The notes under the pieces: generated by a model
What the model saw: the letters and a program-made list of their open reading frames with translations, nothing else
Told to the model about the DNA's origin: nothing
The model's database searches: none
In this document: piece after piece, positions 24,989 to 32,891 of the stretch
How positions within the stretch are numbered: the first letter of the stretch is position 1
How the letters are laid out: every line of letters begins with the position of its first letter
NCBI RefSeq assembly: GCF_000302455.1
Contig: NZ_AMPO01000001.1
Span: forward strand, 1 to 60,000
Direction: 5' to 3'
DNA length: 60,000 nucleotides
From: Methanobacterium formicicum DSM 3637
GTDB taxonomy: Archaea > Methanobacteriota > Methanobacteria > Methanobacteriales > Methanobacteriaceae
Program-made: the position numbers and the translations under genes

Positions 24989-25624
24989 ATGAAAAATCAA
25001 AAAGCAGGAGCAGAACCCAAACCTACCAAAGAAAGAATATTCGATGTGGCCCTGGAATTATTCTCACAGAAGGGTTTTGATGCGGTTAGTGTGCGGGAAA
25101 TAGCTCGCGAGGTCGGAATAAGGGAAAGTTCAATTTACAATCACTACAAAAATAAAGAGGCTATTCTGGACACCATAATTGACTATTTCATGAATGAACT
25201 TCACCAGAGCGTCTTTTCTGAGGAAGAAGAATCTGCTCTCCTGGAAGAAAGCCCAGAAGCATATCTACAGCAAGGAGCCCGGATGTACATGGAAAGTATC
25301 AACACTCCTCAGATGGAGAAGATATGGCGCCTGGTATCCATTGAAACTTATCACAACGATAAAATAAGGGAATTCTTCAAAAAAGAACTTTTAGACGCCC
25401 CAATCGATATCTGGGAGAATACGTTCAGGATGATGATCGAAAAGAAGATGATCAAACCATTGAATCCACGGACACTAGCCCATGAATACTTCTCCTTTCC
25501 AATCTACCTGTTCTTCGAGTACTACGTCCTGAGGTACGACGAAGATTTCAATTCTTTTATTGAAATGGCCATGGAAAAAATGGTCAACCATAATGAATTC
25601 TTCTTAAATGCCATTAAAATCTAA
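24989..25624 (+). CDS. TetR/AcrR-family transcriptional regulator
   Basis: The 211-residue protein has the N-terminal TetR helix-turn-helix: RIFDVALELFSQKGFDAVSVREIAREVG, then IRESSIYNHYKNKEAIL, with the YNHYKNKEAIL segment typical of the family. The C-terminal helical half (about residues 75-211) is a ligand-sensing region without recognisable similarity. Two palindromic operators flank its own promoter, so it should repress itself and probably the flavodoxin-family gene that starts about 35 bases downstream on the same strand. The inducer is unknown. Confidence 0.92.
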   Translation: MKNQKAGAEPKPTKERIFDVALELFSQKGFDAVSVREIAREVGIRESSIYNHYKNKEAILDTIIDYFMNELHQSVFSEEEESALLEESPEAYLQQGARMYMESINTPQMEKIWRLVSIETYHNDKIREFFKKELLDAPIDIWENTFRMMIEKKMIKPLNPRTLAHEYFSFPIYLFFEYYVLRYDEDFNSFIEMAMEKMVNHNEFFLNAIKI

Positions 25625-25658
25625 AAAAGATGTTATAAATCAGTAAATGTGTGAAAAT

Positions 25659-26450
25659 ATGAAAATTTTAACCATCATTGGAAGTCCACGAAAAAAGGGA
25701 AACAGTTACCAGGCCGCCTGTAAACTGGAACAAGAAATGAAAACCAGAGGAGATTATGAATTTGAATATCTCTTCCTTAAAGATACCGATCTCCAGGAAT
25801 GCAGGGGATGTTTCAACTGTATATCCCGGGGAATCGAATTCTGCCCCCTAAAAGATGACCGGCAAATGATCCAGGAGAAAATGCACCAAGCAGATGGCCT
25901 GGTCATGGTCTCACCAGTCTACGTCATGACTGTTACCGCCCTAATGAAAAACTTCATTGACCGGGTAGCCTACCTCTGCCACCGACCAGAATACCACGGT
26001 AAGAAGGCAATGGTCCTGTGTACCACCGGAGGAATAGGAGCTAAAGAAACTCTTGAGTACATGGAACTGATAACCGAAGCCTGGGGATACAAGGTTGCAG
26101 GTAAATGTAGTCTTACCACCGCACCATGGCCTGCAACAGAGGGTTTAGAAAAGAAAAACAGTAAATCACTGCAAAAATCCGTGCAGAAATTTGACCAATC
26201 CCTGAAATACATGGAACAGGAAGGATCGCCAAACGTGAGTATTAAGGAATATATGGGTTTCCGGATCTTCCAGACTATTTCCAGGGACGTTAAAGAGTAC
26301 ATGCCAGCAGACTACCAGTTCTACCAGGGTAAGAAATACTATCAACCCGCCAAAGTAGGTTTTTTAACTAAAGCTGTGACTGGAATCATGTTAAGGGTGA
26401 TTTTTTTCATGATGAGGGATATGGGACCTGGAGAGAAAAAAGATCAGTAA
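25659..26450 (+). CDS. Flavodoxin-fold NAD(P)H-dependent oxidoreductase
   Basis: The protein of about 263 residues begins with an FMN-reductase flavodoxin fold: KILTIIGSPRKKGNSYQAA, the phosphate-binding loop of FMN. Then comes ECRGCFNCISRGIEFCPLKDD, whose Cys spacing resembles iron-sulfur flavoproteins, then MVSPVYVMTVTALMKNFIDR and VLCTTGGIG. The C-terminal 80 residues are unusual and end in a hydrophobic helix (VTGIMLRVIFFMM), so the enzyme may associate with the membrane. Two in-frame ATGs, 25647 and 25659, are possible. I chose the second because it matches the family start. The TetR gene directly upstream probably regulates it. Confidence 0.85.
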   Translation: MKILTIIGSPRKKGNSYQAACKLEQEMKTRGDYEFEYLFLKDTDLQECRGCFNCISRGIEFCPLKDDRQMIQEKMHQADGLVMVSPVYVMTVTALMKNFIDRVAYLCHRPEYHGKKAMVLCTTGGIGAKETLEYMELITEAWGYKVAGKCSLTTAPWPATEGLEKKNSKSLQKSVQKFDQSLKYMEQEGSPNVSIKEYMGFRIFQTISRDVKEYMPADYQFYQGKKYYQPAKVGFLTKAVTGIMLRVIFFMMRDMGPGEKKDQ

Positions 26451-26598
26451 ATCCCCACTAACATTGAAAATATTAATTTAAATATTGATATTTTTGAACT
26501 TTTAATTAAGATTATCAATAATTTTATATAGTATTAATTAGAATTATTGAATAACCAAGTAGGGAACCTTCAGGAACTCTACTATTTTAGGTGGGATA

Positions 26599-26904
26599 AT
26601 GAAGGCTAAAAAGTTAAAAATACATGTAAAAACTTCTAAATTCTCGATTCCCATTCCAGCGTTACGTTTTTCAACGTTGAGATGGATTTCAAAAATGGCA
26701 TTTAAATACGGCCCTTCTAAAATCAGGAATGGTAAAATGAAGTCTGGTAAACCCGGTATGGATGCCATACTGGAGAACCTCACTCCCCAGGATATTGAAA
26801 TGATCCTGGAACATCTGGAACAGGAAGAACCATTTGAACTGGTGAACATCGATACCTGGGATGAAAACAAGGAAAAAGTAAGGGTGAAGATCTACACTGT
26901 TTGA
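26599..26904 (+). CDS. Small protein of a DUF2089/YvlB-like cluster
   Basis: This 101-residue protein belongs with the two following genes. It has a basic N-terminal half (KLKIHVKTSKFSIPIPALRFSTLRWISKM) and an acidic second half (LTPQDIEMILEHLEQEEPFELVNIDTW), ending in a short strand, VRVKIYTV. The last gene of the cluster has closely similar strand motifs (LKVRVYTM and IKVKVYVE), suggesting shared ancestry or joint assembly. An AGGTGGGAT site precedes the ATG. Related bacterial proteins accompany DUF2089 regulators and envelope-stress genes, but the function is unknown to me. Confidence 0.65.
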   Translation: MKAKKLKIHVKTSKFSIPIPALRFSTLRWISKMAFKYGPSKIRNGKMKSGKPGMDAILENLTPQDIEMILEHLEQEEPFELVNIDTWDENKEKVRVKIYTV

Positions 26905-26916
26905 TTAAAACGCAGC

Positions 26917-26953
26917 GTTAAGTCAAGGAGTAAGCAGGGTTAAGTCAAGGAGT
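26917..26953 (+). repeat. Duplicated 15-base segment carrying a ribosome binding site
   Basis: gttaagtcaaggagt occurs at 26917-26931 and 26939-26953. Only the second copy is placed correctly before a start codon (ATG at 26957). The first copy has no start after it and appears to be a local duplication. Confidence 0.7.
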
Positions 26954-26956
26954 TGA

Positions 26957-27322
26957 ATGAATTTGAAACGTGAAGTACCAGGAAGCTGCCCCATCTGTGA
27001 AAGTGAAACCAAAATCACCGAGATATACTGTAAAAACTGTGAAACAACTATTCGGGGTGAATTCGAGTTATGCAAGTTCTGCAGGTTGAGCGAAAAACAA
27101 AAATACTTTGTTGAGGTTTTCATCAAAAACAGAGGCAATATCAAGGAAATAGAAAAAGAACTGGGCATATCCTATCCCACGGTAAGGAATAAGCTGGATG
27201 AAGTGATTTCCACCCTGGGCTATAAGCTGGAAAAACCAGCCGTTAACCAGAAGGAAATCCTGGAAAAGCTCAGTAAGGGAGAAATCAGCAAAGACGAAGC
27301 TTTAAAGTTGTTGAGTAAATAA
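26957..27322 (+). CDS. DUF2089 family protein: zinc ribbon plus helix-turn-helix
   Basis: The 121-residue protein has four Cys in two pairs at the N terminus (CPICESETKITEIYCKNC), probably a zinc ribbon, and a further CKFC. A helix-turn-helix-like region follows, with FIKNRGNIKEIEKELGISYPTVRNKLDEVI resembling sigma-70 region 4 or LuxR-type DNA-binding domains. The tail KEILEKLSKGEISKDEALKLL is a short SHOCT-like helix also present in the next protein. It is probably the DNA-binding regulator of the cluster. A strong AAGGAG site precedes the ATG. Confidence 0.88.
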   Translation: MNLKREVPGSCPICESETKITEIYCKNCETTIRGEFELCKFCRLSEKQKYFVEVFIKNRGNIKEIEKELGISYPTVRNKLDEVISTLGYKLEKPAVNQKEILEKLSKGEISKDEALKLLSK

Positions 27323-27366
27323 TGGTTGGGCGTAAGATGAGTGATGGTAAGTTAGGAGGATTTTTA

Positions 27367-27750
27367 ATGTCTAAAAATGTATCAGAAGAGAAAATTCAGA
27401 TATTGGAAATGGTGGAAGATGGAAAGATCACTGCAGCAGAAGGAACAGAGCTTTTAGCTGCCCTAGAGAGTAATGAAGAGGAAATTGTCCCTCGAAAGGA
27501 TGTTAAATGGTTAAAGGTTCGGGTGTACACCATGGATGATCAGCCAAAAGTGAACGTGAATATACCCATTTCCCTGGTGGATGTGGGGTTGAAGCTGGCC
27601 AAAAAATACGATCCCAAATTTAATGACTCTGGGCGGGACAACATCGACCTTGATGAGATTTTAGATGCCATTAAAAATGGGGCAGAGGGTAAAATTGTCG
27701 ATGTCATCGATGACGAAGAACAAACCAAAATCAAAGTGTACGTGGAATAA
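27367..27750 (+). CDS. SHOCT/YvlB-like protein
   Basis: The 127-residue protein starts with a helical hairpin, ILEMVEDGKITAAEGTELLAAL, the short module found at the N terminus of YvlB/LiaX-type proteins. It then has two beta-rich stretches, WLKVRVYTMDDQPKVNVNIP and IDLDEILDAIKNGAEGKIVDV, ending in KIKVYVE. The frame opens at 27322, but the ATG at 27367 follows AGGAGG with ideal spacing. It is the last gene of the three-gene set. A role as partner or effector of the DUF2089 regulator is inference from gene order. Confidence 0.75.
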   Translation: MSKNVSEEKIQILEMVEDGKITAAEGTELLAALESNEEEIVPRKDVKWLKVRVYTMDDQPKVNVNIPISLVDVGLKLAKKYDPKFNDSGRDNIDLDEILDAIKNGAEGKIVDVIDDEEQTKIKVYVE

Positions 27751-27927
27751 ACACTACCCTGAAAAATTTAATGTCCAATTAATGGCCTAAATCATTATTT
27801 AATTTATTAGGATATGATTTAATCTATTAGAATATATTCAGGGAATTTTTGGTTATTAAAAGGACATTTTTGATTATTAGAAGTTTTGATTATTAGAAGA
27901 CGTTCAAGAATATTTCAGGGAATTAAT

Positions 27928-29202
27928 ATGGAAAATAACACTGCCAACCATGACTTAAAATCCGGGGGAAAATCAACTGGGCCCCGGGTTCTCCTGGTTG
28001 GATATAACGGTGCCAACAACACCGGCTCCGAAGCCAGACTACTGGCAATAATCGAAGATATAAGGAGTTTACTGGGACCCACTGTGGAGATCACCGTTCC
28101 CACATTAAATGAAGAGAACTTGCGCCGTTACCTTGCAGAAGATGAACACTTGCACATTGCTCCCATTCCTTCAATCTTTTTCTTTGCCATTGACAAGCTG
28201 GTGAAACAACACGACCTGGTACTCCTGGTTGAAGGAAGCTGTTACATGGACACCTGGACTTCCGCACTCCTCTGGGCATTCCTGTGGGCCACTAACCGTG
28301 CTCATCACCATAATAAACCATGCCTGGCTTATGCAGTGGATGCTGGTGAGCTATCCTCCCTGAACAGGTGGCTGGTTAAAAGGGAGGCCAGTAAAACTGA
28401 TCTCATCATCACACGGACCAGGCACGCCATGGAAAAACTTCAAAAGACCGGGGTAACTGCACCCATAACCTCCACTGCAGATTGTGCGTACACCTTCAAG
28501 GAAGAAGAAGACCATGATTTCTTAAATAGAATATGGCCCGAATCTTCAAATGGTGTAGTTGGTCTGGCTGTGGTGGATTTTTCCCTATGGCCAGTGGTTA
28601 TCCGACCGTGGGGACGCAAAAAAGATCTTTACAAGTGGCCTTATTATTTTTCCCGTTCCACAGAACGGAAGAACACACGTGAAAAACTGATTGAAGGATG
28701 GGCCCGAACTGCAGATGAGATAATCAAAAAACATGGCAAGAGTGTTGCCCTCATCTGTATGGAAGAACTGGACCACCCTCTGGCTGAGGATATTCTGGGA
28801 AAAATGAAAAACAAAGACCAATGCAGGATAATCTCCTCTGGCCAGTACAATGCATCCCAGATGACGGGTATGCTTTCTGATCTGGATTTGTTGGTCACTT
28901 CACGTTATCATGCTGCAGTTTTATCTCTCCGTGCTGGTGTTCCCCAGATAGCAGTGGCCCATGATCCCAGGCTAACTTCACTCTACCAGGATCTCAAGCT
29001 TTACCAAGACTACTTTATATGCCACGATGCCCCCAATTTATGGGAAGATCTCAGAAGAACCATAGATTTACTTTTAGCAAATGGTGATTTAGAGAAAGAT
29101 ATGCTGAAAGAAGGATTGCAGGAACAGGTAACTCTATCCCAAAAGAACCGAATCTTACTGGGAGAGTTCCTTAAAGAAAAAAATATTTCATCTCTTAAAT
29201 GA
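27928..29202 (+). CDS. Polysaccharide pyruvyl transferase family protein
   Basis: The 424-residue protein belongs to the family that adds pyruvyl ketals to sugars, or to CsaB-like cell-wall pyruvylation. The N-terminal RVLLVGYNGANNTGSEARLLAII is the diagnostic nucleotide-binding motif. Further matches are LVLLVEGSCYMDTW and the C-terminal TSRYHAAVLSLRAGVPQIAVAHD, which binds the second substrate in the family. The longer frame start at 27886 (TTG) has no support, and the ATG at 27928 fits the protein start. It heads a same-strand group with the reductase-ligase fusion, so it may contribute to lipid or glycan synthesis. Confidence 0.88.
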   Translation: MENNTANHDLKSGGKSTGPRVLLVGYNGANNTGSEARLLAIIEDIRSLLGPTVEITVPTLNEENLRRYLAEDEHLHIAPIPSIFFFAIDKLVKQHDLVLLVEGSCYMDTWTSALLWAFLWATNRAHHHNKPCLAYAVDAGELSSLNRWLVKREASKTDLIITRTRHAMEKLQKTGVTAPITSTADCAYTFKEEEDHDFLNRIWPESSNGVVGLAVVDFSLWPVVIRPWGRKKDLYKWPYYFSRSTERKNTREKLIEGWARTADEIIKKHGKSVALICMEELDHPLAEDILGKMKNKDQCRIISSGQYNASQMTGMLSDLDLLVTSRYHAAVLSLRAGVPQIAVAHDPRLTSLYQDLKLYQDYFICHDAPNLWEDLRRTIDLLLANGDLEKDMLKEGLQEQVTLSQKNRILLGEFLKEKNISSLK

Positions 29203-29256
29203 AGATAGGTTAATAATCCAAAATAAAATCCAAAATAAAATGAAGGCACTTGAATA

Positions 29257-29322
29257 GGTTAGAATACTTGAGACCGGTTAGAATACGGAGATAGATTTAG
29301 AATACTAAGATAGGTTAGAATA
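29257..29322 (+). repeat. About 19-bp direct repeat in the leader of the fusion gene
   Basis: ggttagaata recurs at 29257, 29276, 29295 (with one change) and 29313, spaced 19, 19 and 18 bases. The array directly precedes the ATG at 29325, so it lies in the 5' flank. The last copy gives only a weak AGGTT as ribosome binding site. Confidence 0.7.
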
Positions 29323-29324
29323 AT

Positions 29325-32183
29325 ATGGCAGAAACAATGAAAACCCGTGTGCTACTGACTGGAGCAAATGGATTCCTGGGAACCCAGATCGCCCGCCAGC
29401 TAATTTACCTCCCTGAAATAGAAATTATAGCCATGGTAAGAGCTAAAGATAAAGAAACTGCCAGGTTACGTCTTGAAAGGTCATGGTATGATTGGGGAGA
29501 ACTTCAAGAAGCACTGAATGATCGGGTTACAGTCATACCCGGTGACGTTACCCTAGAAGATCTGGGGATGGCTGATGAAGATTACCAGAATCTTGTTTTG
29601 ACCTTAACCCATATCATTCATACCGTTGCTGATCTCCGTCTCCACGCACCCCTGGAAGATCTCAGGAAGACCAATGTGGAAGGTACCCGGAACCTCCTAA
29701 AACTAGCAGTCCAGGCCCAGGAAAATGGTATTTTTAAACGTTTTTCACACTTATCCACCGCATACGTGGCAGGTAAACGAGAGGGCCTCATCTTAGAAGA
29801 CCCTGAATTTATACCTAAAGTTAATTTTAATGAAGCTAATGAAGCTAATGTTAATCAAATTAATGAAGTTACAACAGACTTCTGGAGTAACTACGAGGAA
29901 AGTAAATATGAGGCAGAACAAGCTGTCCTAAAATCAGGTGTACCCTACTCCATCTTCCGACCAGGGATGGTGGTTGGAGATTCGGAAACTGGGGATATAA
30001 AAACATTCAACACTGTTTACGCTCTTTTTAAACTCTATTTAAATGGTAAACTGAGATTCATTCCCACCAGTTCCAACCTCACCCTGAATATGGTCCCAGT
30101 TGATTACGTTGCCCATGCCGTGGGTAATTTAACCTTCAACCGGGAAGCGGAAGGGAAAACATTCCACTTAACTGCACCCCAGGAGACTTTACCAACCATT
30201 AGCCAACTCCTGGAACAGGTACGGATATGGGCGCAGGATAAACTGGATCTTAAGCTTCCCCAACCAATTTTCATACCAGTAGCACCCCTAATCCAGAGGA
30301 TATCCGCCCGATCTTCCAGACCCCAATCTGGGATTTTAAATACCCTGTTCACACTGGCACCCTATCTGAATGAAAAACACACCTTCAGCCGGGATAATAT
30401 CAATAATTTTTTAGGAGATTACAACCTGAAATGGGAGGAATATTTACCTCACATCCTGGAGTATGCTGTTTACCATGGATTTTTCCATCGTTCAGAGCGT
30501 ACCGTTCATGAACAGGTTTTATATCGCTTGGGAAGTCGCAGCTACCCTGTGAAATATTATGATATCACCCCTGATGGTGTCCAGGAGAAATCCGCAGCAA
30601 AGATGCGTGAAGATATCATCTCATCTTACAATTCTCTTAAAGAGTCTGGTGTTGGTCGGGGGGATCGGGTGGCCCTGGTGGGCTTAAACAGCACTCGTTA
30701 CCTTACATTGGAGGTGGCTATCGGCCTTTTAGGAGCAGTCAGTGTTCCATTATATTACACCAGCCCCCCAAAAGAGATAGAAAATATTCTAAAAACCAGC
30801 AAAGCGAAAATTCTGTTTGTTGGGACTCCTCACCTTATGAAACGCCTATCGGAACTGGATATCAGCCTGGAGATGATTTCCTTCTGCAGGGAGTCACAAT
30901 CAATACCCAGCGGTATTGTATCCTGGTCCGAATTCCTCAAAAAGGGTAAAGATCACCAAAAGATTAAAAATAATTCACTTATTCAAGCCCCAGTTGACTT
31001 CGGTGACCTGGCAACCATCCGTTACACTTCAGGCACCACTGGAACACCCAAGGGAGTTACCTTCAACCAGGAACATTTGAGGTGGATGGCAGAAAGTATG
31101 GCCTCACTACCCCCATGGAAAGACCGAAATCGTGAAGTACGTTATCTATCCTTTTTACCCATGAATCATGTTGTTGAGGGTATACTTGGGACATTTTCTC
31201 CGTATTATGCCCCGGCTCCCCTGAAGATATATTTCCTGGAGGACTTCGGTGATCTGGCCTCGGCCCTTCCCCAGGCAAAACCAACCATATTCTTCTCAGT
31301 ACCCCGTTTCTATGAGAAGTTATGGTCCCAGTTGAAGAATTCATTTATGGGCAGCCATTACATCCATTTAAAACCAGGAATACGGAAGAAAATTTTAAAA
31401 CCAGTGATGAAAAGGTTATTTTTAGGCAAAGCTGGTCTGGATCATTGCTCTCAACTTATAGTTGGTTCTGCTACTTCCAGCCAGCACCTAATCCTTGATT
31501 ATCATTCACTGGGTGTGGAGATCCACAATGCCTACGGTTTAACCGAGGCACCCCTGGTGACATTGAACCGGAGGGGGGCCAACAGGATAGGTACCGTTGG
31601 AGAACCACTGCCTGAAACCAATATAATAATAGCCAGGGATGGAGAAGTGCTGGTTAAGGGGCCCCAGGTTACACCGGGTTACTTTGAATCGGATGTAACC
31701 CCTCCCAAGAAGGGAGGATGGCTTCAAAGTGGAGATATTGGTTTTATAACACCCGAGGGCAGTCTGGTTATAACCGGGCGGAAGAAAGAACTCATAATCA
31801 ACTCTTACGGTAAGAGCATTGACCCCCTACGTATCGAAGCATTACTACGCAATGCTCCAGGGACCAGTGAGGTGATGCTGGTGGGTGAAGGTAAACCATA
31901 CCTCATTGCACTTATCTGGGTGGAAGATGATTACGATCCCCTGGAAATAGAAAGAACCATCCATAAAATTAATCAGGATCTTTCACACCCAGAACAGGTT
32001 AAAAGATGGGGTATACTCCCCAATGATCTTTCCATTGATGGTGGAGACCTCACCGCCAATATGAAGCTGAAAAGAGAGATTATCACCCAGCGTTACCAGG
32101 ATGTGATTGATGCGCTTTACCAGGGCGCCCCCAACCCTCTTATTCTACACCTTGGCCAGCTGGAGGCAGCTAATGGGAATTAA
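29325..32183 (+). CDS. Fusion of thioester-reductase-like SDR domain and AMP-forming acyl synthetase
   Basis: The 952-residue protein joins two enzymes. Residues about 1-370 are a reductase domain of the NAD(P)-binding-4 (male sterility / Lys2 reductase) type: VLLTGANGFLGTQIARQL binds the cofactor, HLSTAYVAG holds the catalytic Ser/Thr, and NYEESKYEAE gives YxxxK. Residues about 400-952 are an acyl-AMP ligase: TIRYTSGTTGTPKGVTF is the P-loop, NAYGLTEAP the A5 motif, and QSGDIGFITPEGSLVITGRKKE the A8 region. TANMKLKREII carries the probable C-terminal catalytic Lys. No carrier-protein segment is visible between or after them, and the order is the reverse of carboxylic acid reductases (A-carrier-R). 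Reduction of fatty acyl groups is a reasonable inference, and the substrate is unknown. Confidence 0.85.
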   Translation: MAETMKTRVLLTGANGFLGTQIARQLIYLPEIEIIAMVRAKDKETARLRLERSWYDWGELQEALNDRVTVIPGDVTLEDLGMADEDYQNLVLTLTHIIHTVADLRLHAPLEDLRKTNVEGTRNLLKLAVQAQENGIFKRFSHLSTAYVAGKREGLILEDPEFIPKVNFNEANEANVNQINEVTTDFWSNYEESKYEAEQAVLKSGVPYSIFRPGMVVGDSETGDIKTFNTVYALFKLYLNGKLRFIPTSSNLTLNMVPVDYVAHAVGNLTFNREAEGKTFHLTAPQETLPTISQLLEQVRIWAQDKLDLKLPQPIFIPVAPLIQRISARSSRPQSGILNTLFTLAPYLNEKHTFSRDNINNFLGDYNLKWEEYLPHILEYAVYHGFFHRSERTVHEQVLYRLGSRSYPVKYYDITPDGVQEKSAAKMREDIISSYNSLKESGVGRGDRVALVGLNSTRYLTLEVAIGLLGAVSVPLYYTSPPKEIENILKTSKAKILFVGTPHLMKRLSELDISLEMISFCRESQSIPSGIVSWSEFLKKGKDHQKIKNNSLIQAPVDFGDLATIRYTSGTTGTPKGVTFNQEHLRWMAESMASLPPWKDRNREVRYLSFLPMNHVVEGILGTFSPYYAPAPLKIYFLEDFGDLASALPQAKPTIFFSVPRFYEKLWSQLKNSFMGSHYIHLKPGIRKKILKPVMKRLFLGKAGLDHCSQLIVGSATSSQHLILDYHSLGVEIHNAYGLTEAPLVTLNRRGANRIGTVGEPLPETNIIIARDGEVLVKGPQVTPGYFESDVTPPKKGGWLQSGDIGFITPEGSLVITGRKKELIINSYGKSIDPLRIEALLRNAPGTSEVMLVGEGKPYLIALIWVEDDYDPLEIERTIHKINQDLSHPEQVKRWGILPNDLSIDGGDLTANMKLKREIITQRYQDVIDALYQGAPNPLILHLGQLEAANGN

Positions 32184-32820
32184 ACTGAGAATAATATCCC
32201 TCTGGACTCCAGAATGGTTCCAAAAAAGGGGCCTGGATGAACTGGCCCATCAAACTACCAGTGGCCTGGAAAAACTGCTGGATGACCAGGCTGATGAGGA
32301 TTTAAAATCTAATATAAAACATCACGATATGGTTTTAAAGGGAAATTTGGATGAAAGAAGAAAAATAATGGCCACCACTCATAATAAACTGGTTGAAAGA
32401 ATGGTAAGTACAATGGGGCGTGAAGAGGCCATTAAAAAAGGGCGAAAAGCCATGTTCAATGAAGGTTTATCCCTGGGAGTTAAGTTCAAGAGAATTTTAG
32501 GGGTTGGAGAGAGTATTGATGATCTTTTCACTGCTGCCAGGATTTTATATGATGTACTGGGAATCAAATTCAGCATTAAAGAAGTTGAAGAAGAAGGTGA
32601 AAATGGAAAAATAACCATGTTTGTCAGTCACTGTAACCTGGCAGAATATTATACTCCCGACACCTGCCACGTACTAAGTGCGGCGGATGAAGGCGTGGTG
32701 CAGGGTTTAAATCCCCATGTAAAGATCAAATTTACCAAAAGGATAACTGAAGGGTGTTTTGAGTGTTTAGCACCTGTTAAAATAGAAACCATTAGTAAAT
32801 CAAATGGAATTAAATTATGA
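32173..32820 (+). CDS. ATC-hydrolase-like protein
   Basis: This 216-residue protein may belong to the L-2-amino-thiazoline-4-carboxylate hydrolase-like group. The C-terminal part shows VSHCNLAEYYTPDTCHVLSAADE, GLNPHVKIKF and EGCFECLAPVKIE, with Cys, Asp and Asn-Pro positions resembling that family. The N-terminal half is helical (GREEAIKKGRKAMFNEGLSL). The frame opens at 32107, but the ATG at 32173 overlaps the fusion gene's stop by 11 bases and matches the gene's expected start. The overlap shows it is coexpressed with the fusion protein. The reaction is unknown, and Cys could act in thioester or metal chemistry. Confidence 0.6.
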   Translation: MGIKLRIISLWTPEWFQKRGLDELAHQTTSGLEKLLDDQADEDLKSNIKHHDMVLKGNLDERRKIMATTHNKLVERMVSTMGREEAIKKGRKAMFNEGLSLGVKFKRILGVGESIDDLFTAARILYDVLGIKFSIKEVEEEGENGKITMFVSHCNLAEYYTPDTCHVLSAADEGVVQGLNPHVKIKFTKRITEGCFECLAPVKIETISKSNGIKL

Positions 32821-32891
32821 GATTAATTTGGGATTACTTTAGGAAATTACTTTGAAAATTACTTTAGGAGATTAAATTAGGAGATTAAATT

